Shown: positions 46,950 through 60,555 of the stretch, piece after piece
Numbering within the stretch: position 1 is the stretch's first letter
Layout: each line of letters opens with the position of its first letter
NCBI GenBank assembly: GCA_037893225.1
Contig: JAZGUH010000357.1
Coordinates: forward strand, 124,001 to 188,000
Source of the DNA: Hippasteria phrygiana
Lineage: Eukaryota; Echinodermata; Asteroidea; Valvatida; Goniasteridae
Length of the DNA: 64,000 nt
Direction: 5' to 3'
Made by a program: the position numbers and the translations under genes
Notes under the pieces: generated by a model
Databases searched by the model: none
The model's input: the letters and a program-made list of their open reading frames with translations, nothing else
Told to the model about the DNA's origin: nothing

Positions 46950-48164
46950 TTTTTTTTTTTTTTTGTGCTTCCTTTTCAGACTTTTTTCCCATAGCATTTG
47001 TACACGTTTTCTTTCTTACCGGCACTTTGGCTACTTTGGTGCACCCGATTGACTTTAAACTTGGCAGATACTTAGACAAACTGCTCAGAATGTGTCCCGA
47101 ACTTTTTGGTCATGATGACGTCATCACGTGATTTTTTATGAATTTTCGAAATTTGAAAATCGTAACATTCTTTTCAATATATCTAGCGAACAAAACAAGA
47201 TATTTTCAAAATTCTTTTTGTTATAGCTTTGGTAGGTCTCAAAGATATGCCCTAAAAAGGAAAAAGTGTGTGACGTCATGATGACATCATCAAAAATGTG
47301 CTTTTTTAAAACACATATAACAATAGGTCCGTTCGTCATGAAAATTGGTGGGTAGGTAGATACTGGTACTAGGATGCAAAATCCAAAGTGACGTCATGAT
47401 GACGTCATCACGTGATTTGTTATGAATTTTTGAAATTTTGAAATCGTAACATTCTTTTCAATATATCTCGCAAACAAAACAAGAGATTTTCAAAATTCTT
47501 TTTGATACAGCTTTTGGTATGTCTCAAAGATATGCCCTAAAAGGCGAAAATTGTGGACGTCATAATGACGTCATCAATTTTTTTTTTTAACGCATGTAAG
47601 GGTCGGTCCGATTAAAAATGTATACATTGAATTTTTCTCTACCTAATTCAACAATTTCGTGATCGTGGCTCACTCAAGTATTAAGAAATAACAGGCATCT
47701 AACAAATTGTGACCAAATTCAATATAACACAAAGGAATTCTGGGAAGGACAGAAACCATGGCTTTCATGTGGCATGCTGTCTATAAAGAGTAGATCTCTA
47801 GTCTTTTTTTCAAGTCGTTAGACAAGTCGTAGGCAGATACTTACACCAACTGCTCAGAATGTGCGCCGAACTTTTAGGTCATGATGACGTCATCACATGT
47901 CACGTGACGTCATCTTAAAGGGGCATTTTTGGAAACCATATATCTACAAAAGTACAAGTCACATTCAGTTAAAACGTGGTATTTAGTTATGCCAGCATGT
48001 GTTAGATGAAAATGTATGTGACGTCATGGTGACGTCATGATGACGTCATCGGCTAATTTTCTCTGATTTTTTTCATTTTTGAAATTTCATTTAAATCACA
48101 TAATTTTACACAAAAAAACAAAACAGCCCTGTGTTTGTCCACAAACACTGCACCAGATGTCTAG
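46950..48164 (+). mobile_element. Array unit 17 (A-type)
   Basis: T tract, GTGCTTCCTTTTCAG, head, A monomer, bridge 47590-47815, C monomer, CTAG 48161-48164. Confidence 0.6.
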
Positions 48165-50572
48165 TTTTTTTTTCTTTTTTTTTGGCTGTTTCGGAAGTTT
48201 TCCGAAACAGCCTTTGTTTTCGTTAAGATTTTTTTTTTTTGGCTGTTTCGAAAGTTTTTCGAAACAGCCCTTGTTTTCGTTAAGATTTTTTTTTTTTTCT
48301 TTTTTCTTTTTCTTTTTCAGACTTTTTGCCCATAGCATTTGTACACGTTTTCTTTCTGACCGGCACTTTGGCTACTTTTAAGCAACCGATTGCATTTAAA
48401 CTTAGCAGACACTTAGACCAACTGCTCAGAATGCATGCCGAACTTTTACGTCATGATGACGTCATCACGTGATTTTTTATGAATTTTTGAAATTTGAAAA
48501 TCGTAACATTCATTAAATTATATCTAGCGAACAAAACAAGATATTTTCAAAATTCTTTTTCTTATAGCTTTGGTATGTCTCAAAGATATGCCCTAAATTG
48601 CGAAAATTGTGTGACGTCATGATGACGTCATCAAAAATGTGTTTTTTTGTTAACGCATGTAAGGGTCAATCCGATTACAAAAATGTATATATTGAATTTT
48701 CCTGTACCTAATTCCAAAATTTCATGATCGTGGCTCACTCAAGTAAGAAATAACAGCCATTTCAAAATTTAGACCAAATTCAATATAACACAAAGGAATT
48801 CTGGGACGGGCTGATAACCATGGCTATTATGAGCCTGCTGTTTATAAAAGGGTTGATTTCTAGTCTTTTTTCAAGTCGCTGAATTTTTGAAGTTTTAAAA
48901 TCGTAACATTCTTTTCAATATATCTAGCGAACAAAACAAGATATTTTCAAAATTATTTTTGTTATAGCTTTGGTATGTCTCAAAGATATGCCCTAAAAAG
49001 CGAAAATTGTGTGACGTCATGATGACGTCATAAAAAAATTCTTTTTTCAAGTCGATAGAATATTGCCCATAGCATTTGTAAACGTTTACTTTCTTACCGG
49101 CCACATTGGCTACTTTTAAACTTGGCAGACACTTACCCCAACTGCTCACAATGTGTGCCGAACTTTTACGTCCTGATGACGTCATCACATGTCACGTGAC
49201 GTCATCTTAAAGGGGCATTTTTCGAAGCCATATATCTACAAAAGTACAAGTCCGATTCAGTTGGAACGTAAGGTATGCCACCTGGTGTTATAGATGAAAA
49301 TTGACATGACGTTATGATCAAGTCATAACATGTCACGTGGTGTCATCTTAAAGGGGCACTCGCTAGATTATTGCCTATAGCATTTGTACACGTTTTCTTT
49401 CTTACCGGCACTTTGGGTACTTTTAAACTTGGCAGACACTTAGACTAACTGCTCACAATGTGTGCCGAACTTTTACCTCTTGATGACGTCATGACATGCC
49501 ACGTGACGTCATCTTAAAGGGGCAGTTTTTGAAGCCATATATCTACAAAAGTACAAATTCGATTAAGTTGAAAGTAATATCTAGGTAGCCCAGTAGGTTT
49601 ATAGCTGAAAATTGACATGACATTATCATCATTGATGTCATCACATGTCACGTGACGTCATCTTAAAGGGGCAGTTTTTGAAGCCATATATAAACAAAAT
49701 TACAAGTTCGATTAAGTTGAAAAGTAATATCTAGGTAGCCCAGTAGGTTTATAGCTGAAAATTGACATGACATTATCATGATGTCATCACATGTCACGTG
49801 ACGTCATCTTAAAGGGGCAGTTTTTGAAGCCATATCTACAAAAGTACAAGCTCGATTAAGTTGAAATGTAATATCTAAGTAGGCCAGCAGGTTTATAGAT
49901 GAAAATTGACATGACGTTATGATGACTTCATCACATGTCACCTGACGTCATCTTAAAGGGGCAGTTTTTGAAGCCACATATAAACAAAAGTACAAGTTCG
50001 ATTAAGTTGAAATGTAATATCTAGGTACGTCTGCAAGTTTATAGATGAAAATTGACATGACATTATGATGATGTCATCACATGTCACGTGACGTCATCTT
50101 AAAGGTGGATTCTTCGAAGCCATATATCTACAGAATTACAAGTCCAATGAAATTGAAACGTGATATGTAGGTATGCTAGCAGGCGTTATTGACAAAAATT
50201 ACATGACGTCATGATGACATCATTATACGATTTTCTAGTAATTTTTAAGTTTTTAAACCCCAAAGCCATATCTCATCAAACCTACATGCTAATTTCAAAA
50301 AACAATTTGTAATACATTTGTTAGGTGATAGGTACTTACATATGAATGTGCAAAATGTGTGACATCACAATGACATCATCATGGTCACAAACTGCAAGTA
50401 TGCTCACATTTCCAAAACAATTATGATTAACGATACGTAATTGCTTGAATGTAAAACAAGATTTTGTTTCATCTACCATTGATATCTTATCAAGAATTAG
50501 AATCATACTACCACAAAAAAAACAAAAACACCCGAAACAGCCCTGTGTTTGTACACAAACACCAGTTTCTAG
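48165..50572 (+). mobile_element. Array unit 18 (two 5' palindromes, C-rich)
   Basis: 5' palindromes at about 48184 (CGG) and 48241 (CGA variant), head, A segment, bridge 48652-48880, partial heads at about 49061 and 49372, at least six C monomers to 50190, a B-like piece to 50370, and 3' end CTAG 50569-50572. Confidence 0.6.
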
Positions 50573-51129
50573 TTTCTTTTTTTTTTCTTTTTCTCTTTCA
50601 GACTATTGCCCATAGCATTTGTACACGTTTTCCTTTTTACCGGCACTTTGGCTACTTGTATGAAGCCGATTGTCTTTAAACTTAGCAAACACTTAAAGCA
50701 ACTGCTCAGAATGTGTGCCGAACTTTTACGTCATGATGACGTCATCACGTGATTTTTTATGAATTTTTGAATTTTGAAAATCGTAACATTTGTTTCAATA
50801 TATCTAGCGAACAAAACAAGATATTTTCAAAATTCTTTTTGTGATAGCTTTGGTATGTCTCAAAGATATGCCCTAAAAGGCGAAAATTGTGTGACGTCAT
50901 GATGACGTCATCAAAAATGTTTTTTTTTTAACGCATGTAAGGGTCAATCCGATTACAAAAATATATATATTGAATTTTCCTCTCCCTAATTCCAAAATGT
51001 CATGATCGTGGCTCACTCAAGTAAGAAATAACAGCCATTTCAAAATTTAGACCACATTCAATATAACACATTTCAAAATTAACAAAGAAAATTGGCAGTA
51101 GTGCGATTGTTTGACAAACTTTAATTTTT
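50573..51129 (+). mobile_element. Array unit 19, internally deleted and cut by a B element
   Basis: Begins like unit 7. At about 51067 the bridge box jumps directly to the pre-terminal sequence seen at 32293 in unit 7, an internal deletion of roughly 0.8 kb. It stops at TTTAATT where the B-type 5' end begins; its own hairpin/CTAG is missing. Confidence 0.6.
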
Positions 51130-54100
51130 GGCTTTTCCGAAATCCTTCGGAAAAGGCTTTGTTTTTGTTCTGATTTTTTTTTTTTTTCTTCTTCTTCTTC
51201 TTCTTTTAGTTCTGACCAAAAGCCCATAGACTTTGTACACGAATTTTCTCCGCGGCACTTTAGGTCTTAAAAAACTTCAGATCTTAACCAAACTTACCTC
51301 AAACATAGACCCTAAGCTGAAATAGTATGTCGAAGAGTGACGTCATGATGACGTCATCACGTGTCACGTGACGTCATCTTAAATGTGCGTTTTTCAAGGG
51401 CCCATATCTAGAGAACGGTAGGTCCGATTTCCTTCAAACCTGATATGTTGGTAGGCTAGCTCGTGTTATAGATGAAATTTGAGGTGACGTCAAGATGACG
51501 TCATCATACGATTTTATAGTAATTTTTAAGTTTTTGAAATTCAAAGTTTCTTAAAGCCATATCTCATCAACAGAACATGCTAAATTCAAAATTCTTTTTG
51601 TAATAGCTTTGTTAGCTCCTATATTCTTTCACATAAATGTGAAAAATGTGTGACGTCATCATGACGTCATCAAAAATGTGCATTTCTGAAACACACATAA
51701 GGGTACGTCCGATCGTCATAAAAATTAGTGGGTAGGTAGATAGTGCTACTAGCATGTAAAATCCGAGGTGACGTCATGATGACGTCATCGGCTGATTTTC
51801 TGTGCATTTTTTAGTTCTATCCCAAATCCCATAGACTTTGTACACGAATTTTGTAAGTGGCACTTTGGTCACTAAACAACCTCGGATCTTAATCAGACTT
51901 AACACAAACATAGACCCTCAGCTGAAAATGTAAGCCGAAACGTGACGTCATGATGACGTCATCACGTGTCATGTGACGTCATCTTAAATGTGCATTTTTC
52001 AAGGGCCTATATCTAGAGAACGGTAGGTCCGATTGCCTTCAAACCTGGTATGTTATGGGAGCTCGTGTTATAGATGAAAATTAAGGTGACGTCATGATGA
52101 CGTCATCATACGATTTTACAGTAATATTAAAGTTTTTCAACTTCAAAGTTTCTTAAAGCCATATCTCACCAACAGAACATGCTAAATTCAAAATTCTTTT
52201 TGTAATAGCTTTGTTAGCTCCTATATTCTTTCACATACATTTGAAAAATGTGTGACGTCATCATGACGTCATCAAAAATGTGCATTTCTGAAACACACAT
52301 AAGGGTACGTCCGATCGTCATAAAAATTAGTGGGTAGGTAGATAGTGCTAATAGCATGTAAAATCCGAGGTGACGTCATGATGACGTCATCGGCTGATTT
52401 TCTGTGAATTTTTTAGTTCTATCCCAAATCCCATGGACTTTGTACACGAATTTTGTAAGTGGCACTTTGGTCACTAAACAACCTCGGATCTTAATCAGAC
52501 TTAACACAAACATAGACCCTAAGCTGAAAATGTAAGCCGAAACGTGACGTCATGATGACGTCATCACGTGTCATGTGACGTCATCTTAAATGTGCATTTT
52601 TCAAGAGCCTATATCTAGAGAACGGTAGGTCCGATTGCCTTCAAACCTGGTATGTTGGTATGGTAGCTCGTGTTATAGATGAAAATTAAGGTGACGTCAT
52701 GATGACGTCATCATACGATTTTACAGTAGTATTAAATTTTTTGAACTTCAAAGTTTCTTAAAGCCATATCTCACCAACAGAACATGTTAAATTCAAAATT
52801 CTTTTTGTAATACCTTTGTTAGCTCCTATATTCTTTCACATACATTTGAAAAATGTGTGACGTCATCATGACGTCATCAAAAATGTGCTTTTTTGAAACA
52901 CATATAAGGGTACGTCCGATTGTCATACAAATTAGGGGGGGTAGGTAGATAGTGCTACTAGCATGTAAAATCCGAGGTGGCGTCATGATGACGTCATCGG
53001 CTGATTTTCTGTGAATTTTTTAGTTCTATCCCAAATCCCATAGACTTTGTACACGAATTTTGTAAGTGGCACTTTGGTCACTAAACAACCTCGGATCTTA
53101 ATCAGACTTAACACAAACATAGACCCTAAGCTGAAAATGTAAGCCGAAACGTGACGTCATGATGACGTCATCACGTGTCATGTGACGTCATCTTAAATGT
53201 GCATTTTTCAAGAGCCTATATCTAGAGAACGGTAGGTCCGATTGCCTTCAAACCTGGTATGTTGGTATGGTAGCTCGTGTTATAGATGAAAATTAAGGTG
53301 ACGTCATGATGACGTCATCATACAGTTTTACAGTAATATTAAAGTTTTTGAACTTCAAAGTTTCCTAAAGCCATATCTCATCAACAGAACACGCTAAATT
53401 CAAAATTCTTTTTGTAATAGCTTTGTTAGCTCCTATATTCTTTCACATAAATGTGAAAAATGTGTAACGTCATCATGACGTCATCAAAAATATGCTTTTT
53501 TGAAACACATATAAGGGTAGGGACGATCGTCATAAAAATTAGTGTGCAGGTAGATAATGCTACTAGGATGTTAAATCCGAGGTGACGTCATGATGACGTC
53601 ATCGGCTGATTTTCTATGAATTTTTAGTTCTATCCCAAATCCCATAGACTTTGTACACGAATTTTGTACGGGACACTTTGGTCACTAAACAACATCAGAT
53701 CTTAATCAAACTTAACACAAACAGGGACCCTAAGCTGAAAATGTATGCCAAAACGTGACGTCATGATGACGTCATCACGTGTCATGTGACGTCATCTTAA
53801 AGGTGCATTTTGGAAGGGCCCATATCTAGAGAACGGTACGTCCGATTGCCTTCAAACCAGGTATGTTGGTATGGTAGCTCGTGTTATAGATGAAAATTGA
53901 GGTAACGTCATGATGACGTCATCATACGATTTTACAGTAATATTAAAGTTTTTGAACTTCAAAGTTTCTTAAAGCCATATCTCATCAACAGAACATGCTA
54001 AATTCAAAATTCTTTTTGTAATAGCTTTGTTAGCTCCTATATTCTTTCACATAAATGTGAAAAATGTGTGACGTCATCATGACGACATCAAAAATATGCT

Positions 54101-54551
54101 TTTTTGAAACACATATAAGGGTAGGGACGATCGTCATAAAAATTAGTGTGTAGGTAGATAGTGCTACTAGCATGTTAAATCCGAGGTGACGTCATGATGA
54201 CGTCATCGGCTGATTTTCTATGATTATTTTAGTTATATCCCAAATCCCATAGACTTTGTACACGAATTTTGTACGGGACACTTTGGTCACTAAACAACAT
54301 CAGATCTTAATCAGGCTTAACACAAACAGAGACCCTAAGCTGAAAATGTATGCCGAAACGTGACGTCATGATGACGTCATCACCTGTCATGTAACATGAA
54401 CTTAAAGGTCAAGTATGGAGTACGAAATGTGAATCATAAAATAATCTCAGATCTTAAACATAGCAAAGACATAGACCTTCTGATAATTTATGTTAAAGAA
54501 AAAACTAAAACGGAAAAGCCATGCGTATGTTTACAACAGACGCAAAATTTT
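51130..54551 (+). mobile_element. B-type element 1a, five ~604-bp monomers
   Basis: 5' end GGCTTTTCCGAAATCC…GGAAAAGGC, then GTTTTTGTTCTGA, T tract, (CTT)n TTAG, and head GCCCATAGACTTTGTACACG. The phrase ATCCGAGG recurs at 51761, 52363, 52970, 53575 and 54179 (602-607 bp apart). It ends in a degraded 3' terminus around 54510-54551 (CGGAAAAGCC then a weak GCGT…ACGC hairpin). Confidence 0.6.
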
Positions 54552-55626
54552 CGGCTTTTCCCCTACAGCAGCAAAGCCTTGGTTTTTGTTCTGTTCGCGC
54601 GATTGTGTAGTTTAGTACACTTTCGCCCAGGCATGAACACAATCTACTTGAAAATTGTTCGTTTTGCCACATTCAGAACAAAGGGCCACGTCCAAGAACA
54701 TCTCCAGGTTTTTTTTTTAATGAAATCGTTAGCTCAGAGGTCAAAAACACATGATTGCACAATACCCAGCTTCACACGGATATATAACTGGTGGGAGAGT
54801 AGGAGCTGGTTCGAAATTGACCGAGCCAAAACATGACACAACGGGTGGAAAATCATATTTTCCGCCTTAAAAAACCTTTCCAAATCACAAAAGCACGTGT
54901 CATTGGGATTCAGAGAAGTCTACTTTAGTGACAAAAAAGGCTTTTGGAATAATCAAATACTCCAGGAGCTAACATGAACACAATTAATACACAAATCCTA
55001 AACTACACAATACCCACTTTTTTGGTTTCTTCTTAAACACGAATTTTGTCTACGGCACTTTAGTCACTAAACAACATCAGATCTTATTCAAACTTAATAC
55101 AAACATAGACCCTAATCTGAAATTGTGTGCCGAAAAGTGACATCATGATGACGTCATTATGTGTCACGTGATGTCATCTTAAAGGCGCATTTTTCAAGAC
55201 CCATATCAAGAGAACCGTAAGTCCAATTGCATTCAAACCTGGTATGTTGCTAGACAAGTACGTTATAAATAAAAATTGAGGTGACGTCATAATGACGTCA
55301 TCATATGATTTTTATAGTAATTTCAAAGTTTTAACATTAAAGATTCTTAAAACCATATCTCATCAACAGAACATATGTTAAATTCAAAATTCTTTTTGTA
55401 ATAGCTTTGTTAGCTCGTACATTCTTTTATATAAATGCGAAAAATTTCTGAGGTCATAATGACGTCATCAAAGGCATGATTTCTTGAAAGACATATAAGG
55501 GTAGACCATGTCTAATCGTCATGAAACTTGGTGGTTAGGTAGATTTGTCACTAGTTTACAAAATTCGAAATAACATCATAAAATCATATGGAAAAGCCCT
55601 ATGTTCTTAAAAACATAGACCTCTAG
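54552..55626 (+). mobile_element. B-type element 1b, degraded
   Basis: Starts CGGCTTTTCCCC…GCAAAGCCTTGGTTTTTGTTCTG, a decayed B 5' end. About 54600-55050 is sequence not seen elsewhere in the window, followed by B-like monomer. 3' end GGAAAAGCC, hairpin CTATGTTcttaaaAACATAG, CTAG 55623-55626. A 146-codon frame at 54396-54836 crosses the 1a/1b junction and is not a gene. Confidence 0.55.
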
Positions 55627-57413
55627 TTTTTTTTTTTTGTGCTTCCTTTTCAGACTTTTTCCCCATAGCATTTGTACACGTTTTCTTTCTTACTGGCACT
55701 TTGGCTACTTTGGTGCACCCGATTGCCTTTAAACTTGGCAGACACTTAGACAAACTGCTCAGAATGTGTCCCGAACTTTTTGGTCATGATGACGTCATCA
55801 CGTGATTTTTTATGAATTTTTGAATTTTGAAAATCGTAACATTCTTTTCAATATATCTAGCAAACAAAACAAGATATTTTCAAAATTCTTTTTGTTATAG
55901 CTTTGGTATGTCTCAAAGATATGCCCTAAAAGGGAGAAAATGTGTGACGTCATGATGACATCATCAAAAATGTGCTTTTTTAAAACACATATAAGGATAG
56001 GTCCGATCGTCATGAAAATTGGTGGGTAGGTAGATACTGTCACTAGGATGCTGAATCCAAAGTGACGTCATGATGACGTCATCACGTGATTTGTTATGAA
56101 TTTTTGAAAATTTGAAAATCGTAACATTCTTTTAAATATATCTGGCAAACAAAACAAGATATTTTCAAAATTCTTTTTGTTATAGCTTTGGTAGGTCTCA
56201 AAGATATGCCCTAAAAAGGAAAAAAATGTGTGACGTCATGATGACATCATCAAAAATGTGCTTTTTTAAAACACATATAAGGATAGGTCCGATCGTCATG
56301 AAAATTGGTGGGTAGGTAGATACTGGCACTAGGATGCAAAATCCAAAGTGACGTCATGATGACGTCATCACGTGATTTTTTATGAATTTTTGAAATTTTG
56401 AAAATCGTAACATTCTTTTAAATATATCTGGCAAACAAAACAAGATATTTTCAAAATTCTTTTTGTTATAGCTTTGGTAGGTCTCAAAGATATGCCCTAA
56501 AAAGGAAAAAAATGTGTGACGTCATGATGACATCATCAAAAATGTGCTTTTTTAAAACACATATAAGGATAGGTCCGATCGTCATGAAAATTGGTGGGTA
56601 GGTAGATACTGGCACTAGCATGCAAAATCCAAAGTGACGTCATGATGACGTCATCACGTGATTTGTTATGAATTTTTGAAATTTTGAAATCGTAACATTC
56701 TTTTAAATATATCTCGCAAACAAAACAAGATATTTTCAAAATTCTTTTTGATACAGCTTTTGGTATGTCTCAAAGATATGCCCTAAAAGGCAGAAATTGT
56801 GTGACGTCATAATGACGTCATAATGACGTCATCAATTTTTTTTTTTTTACGCATGTAAGGGTCGGTCCGATTAAAAAAATTTATACATTGAATTTTTCTC
56901 TACCTAATTCAACAATTTCGTGATCGTGGCTCACTCAAGTATTAAGAAATAACAGGCATCTGAAAATTGTGACCAAATTCAATATAACACAAAGGAATTC
57001 TGGGAAGGACAGAAACCATGGCTTTCATGTGGCATGCTGTCTATAAAGAGTTGATCTCTAGTCTTTTTTTCAAGTCGTTAGACAAGTCGTAGGCAGACAC
57101 TTACACCAACTGCTCAGAATGTGCGCCGAACTTTTACGTCATGATGACGTCATCACATGTCATGTGACGTCATCTTAAAGGTGCATTTTTTGAAGCCATA
57201 TATCTACAAAAGTACAAGTCAGATTAAGTTAAAACGTGGTATTTAGTTATGCCAGCATGTGTTAGATGAAAATTTATGTGACGTCACGATGACGTCATCG
57301 GCTAATTTTCTATAATTTTTTTCATTTTTGAAATTTCATTTAAATCACATCATTTTACACAAAAAAACAAAACAGCCCTGTGTTTGTCCACAAACACTGC
57401 ACCATACATCTAG
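55627..57413 (+). mobile_element. Array unit 20 (A-type)
   Basis: T tract, GTGCTTCCTTTTCAG, head, three A monomers, a tripled CRE (TGACGTCATAATGACGTCA repeated) near 56810, bridge 56848-57075, C monomer, ACCATACAT tail, CTAG 57410-57413. Confidence 0.6.
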
Positions 57414-60400
57414 TTTTCTTTTTTTTTTCTTTTTCTCTTTCAGACTATTGCCCATAGCATTTGTACACGTTTTCCTTTTTACCGGCACTTTGGCTACTTG
57501 TATGCAGCCGATTGTCTTTAAACTTAGCAAACACTTAAAGCAACTGCTCAGAATGTGTGCCGAACTTTTACGTCATGATGACGTCATCACGTGATTTTTT
57601 ATGAATTTTTGAATTTTGAAAATCGTAACATTTGTTTCAATATATCTAGCGAACAAAACAAGATATTTTCAAAATTCTTTTTGTGATAGCTTTGGTATGT
57701 CTCAAAGATATGCCCTAAAAGGCGAAAATTGTGTGACGTCATGATGACGTCATCAAAAATGTTTTTTTTTTAACGCATGTAAGGGTCAATCCGATTACAA
57801 AAATATATATATTGAATTTTCCTCTCCCTAATTCCAAAATGTCATGATCGTGGCTCACTCAAGTAAGAAATAACAGCCATTTCAAAATTTAGACCAAATT
57901 CAATATAACACAAAGGAATTCTGGGAAGGGCAGATAACCATGGCTCAAATGTGCATGCTGTTTATAAAAAGGGTTGATTTGTAGTCTTTTTTTCAAGTCG
58001 CTAGACTATTGCCCATAGCATTTGTAAACGTTTCCTTTCTTACCGGCCACTTTGGCTACTTTTAAACTTGACAGACACTTACCCCAACTGCTCACAATGT
58101 GTGCCGAATTTTACGTCATGATGACGTCGTCACATGTCACGTGACGTCATCTTAAAGGGGCATTTTTCGAAGCCATATATCTACAAAAGTACAAGTCCGA
58201 TTAAGTTGGAACGTGATATCTAGGTATGCCACCGGGTGTTATAGATGAAAATTGACATGCCGTTATGATTAAGTCAAAACATGTCACGTGACGTCATCTT
58301 AAAGGGGCAGTTTTTGAAGCCATTTATCTACAAAAGTACAAATTCGATTAAGTTGAAAAAAAATATCCAGGTAGCCCAGTAGGTTTATAAATAAAAATTG
58401 ACATGACGTTATGATGACGTCATCACATGTCACGTGACGTCATCTTAAAGGGGCAGTTTTTGAAGGTCCATATCTACAGAAGTACAAGTCCAATTAAGTT
58501 ATAAAGTAATATCTAGGTAGCCCAGTAGGTTTATAGATGAAAATTGACTTGACATTATGATGACGTCATCACATGTCACGTGACGTCATCTTAAAGGGGC
58601 AGTTTTTAAAGCCATATATAAACAAAAGTACAAGTCCGATTAAGTTGAAAAGTAATATCTAGGTAGCCCAGTAGGTTTATAGTTGAAAATTGACATGACA
58701 TTATCATGATGTCATCACATGTTACGTGACGTCATCTTAAAGGGGCAGTTTTTGAAGCCACATATAAACAAAAGTACAAGTTCGATTAAGTTGAAATGTA
58801 ATTTCTTTTTTTTTTCTTTTTCTCTTTCAGACTATTGCCCATAGCATTTGTACACGTTTTCCTTTTTACCGGCACTTTGGCTACTTGTATGCAGCCGATT
58901 GTCTTTAAACTTAGCAAACACTTAAAGCAACTGCTCAGAATGTGTGCCGAACTTTTACGTCATGATGACGTCATCACGTGATTTTTTATGAATTTTTGAA
59001 TTTTGAAAATCGTAACATTTGTTTCAATATATCTAGCGAACAAAACAAGATATTTTCAAAATTCTTTTTGTGATAGCTTTGGTATGTCTCAAAGATATGC
59101 CCTAAAAGGCGAAAATTGTGTGACGTCATGATGACGTCATCAAAAATGTTTTTTTTTAACGCATGTAAGGGTCAATCCGATTACAAAAATATATATATTG
59201 AATTTTCCTCTCCCTAATTCCAAAATGTCATGATCGTGGCTCACTCAAGTAAGAAATAACAGCCATTTCAAAATTTAGACCAAATTCAATATAACACAAA
59301 GGAATTCTGGGAAGGGCAGATAACCATGGCTCAAATGTGCATGCTGTTTATAAAAAGGGTTGATTTGTAGTCTTTTTTTCAAGTCGCTAGACTATTGCCC
59401 ATAGCATTTGTAAACGTTTCCTTTCTTACCGGCCACTTTGGCTACTTTTAAACTTGACAGACACTTACCCCAACTGCTCACAATGTGTGCCGAATTTTAC
59501 GTCATGATGACGTCATCACATGTCACGTGACGTCATCTTAAAGGGGCATTTTTCGAAGCCATATATCTACAAAAGTACAAGTCCGATTCAGTTGGAACGT
59601 GATATCTAGGTATGCCACCGGGTGTTATAGATGAAAATTGACATGCCGTTATGATTAAGTCAAAACATGTCACGTGACGTCATCTTAAAGGGGCAGTTTT
59701 TGAAGCCATTTATCTACAAAAGTACAAATTCGATTAAGTTGAAAAAAAATATCCAGGTAGCCCAGTAGGTTTATAAATAAAAATTGACATGACGTTATGA
59801 TGACGTCATCACATGTCACGTGACGTCATCTTAAAGGGGCAGTTTTTGAAGGTCCATATCTACAGAAGTACAAGTCCAATTAAGTTATAAAGTAATATCT
59901 AGGTAGCCCAGTAGGTTTATAGATGAAAATTGACTTGACATTATGATGACGTCATCACATGTCACGTGACGTCATCTTAAAGGGGCAGTTTTTAAAGCCA
60001 TATATAAACAAAAGTACAAGTCCGATTAAGTTGAAAAGTAATATCTAGGTAGCCCAGTAGGTTTATAGTTGAAAATTGACATGACATTATCATGATGTCA
60101 TCACATGTTACGTGACGTCATCTTAAAGGGGCAGTTTTTGAAGCCACATATAAACAAAAGTACAAGTTCGATTAAGTTGAAATGTAATATCCAGGCAGGT
60201 CTGCAGGTTCATAGATGAAAATTGACATGACATTATGACTTCATCACATGTCACGTGACGTCATCTTAAAGGGGCAGTTTTTGAAGCCATATATATACAA
60301 AAGTACAAGTCCGATTAAGTTGAAAAGGTAGGTCAGCAAGTTTATAGATGAAAATTTATGTGACTTTATGATGACGTCATCACATGTCACTATTACAAAC

Positions 60401-60555
60401 AACTTTAATTAATTTCAAAATTAACAAAGAAAATTGGCAGTAGTGCGATTGTTTGACAAACTTTAATTGTTGTATTCACATTTCACATCCAAACTAAAAA
60501 AAACAAAACGAAACAGCCCTGTGTTTGTCCACAAACACCAACCTCATGCCTCTAG
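57414..60555 (+). mobile_element. Array unit 21, with 1387-bp internal tandem duplication
   Basis: Unit-7-like. 57415-58801 is repeated as 58802-60187 (TCTTTCAG at 57443 and 58830, 1387 apart), with only scattered substitutions such as GACGTCGTCAC against GACGTCATCAC. The second copy begins in mid C monomer (AATGTA/ATTTCTTT), without its own CTAG, so this is unequal exchange and not a unit junction. CTAG 60552-60555. Confidence 0.65.

Noticed and set aside
54396..54836. 146-codon plus frame in the least repetitive part of the array
   Set aside because: Crosses the junction of two degraded B-type elements; composition follows repeat sequence; no motif. I also checked it for the missing transporter exon and found none.
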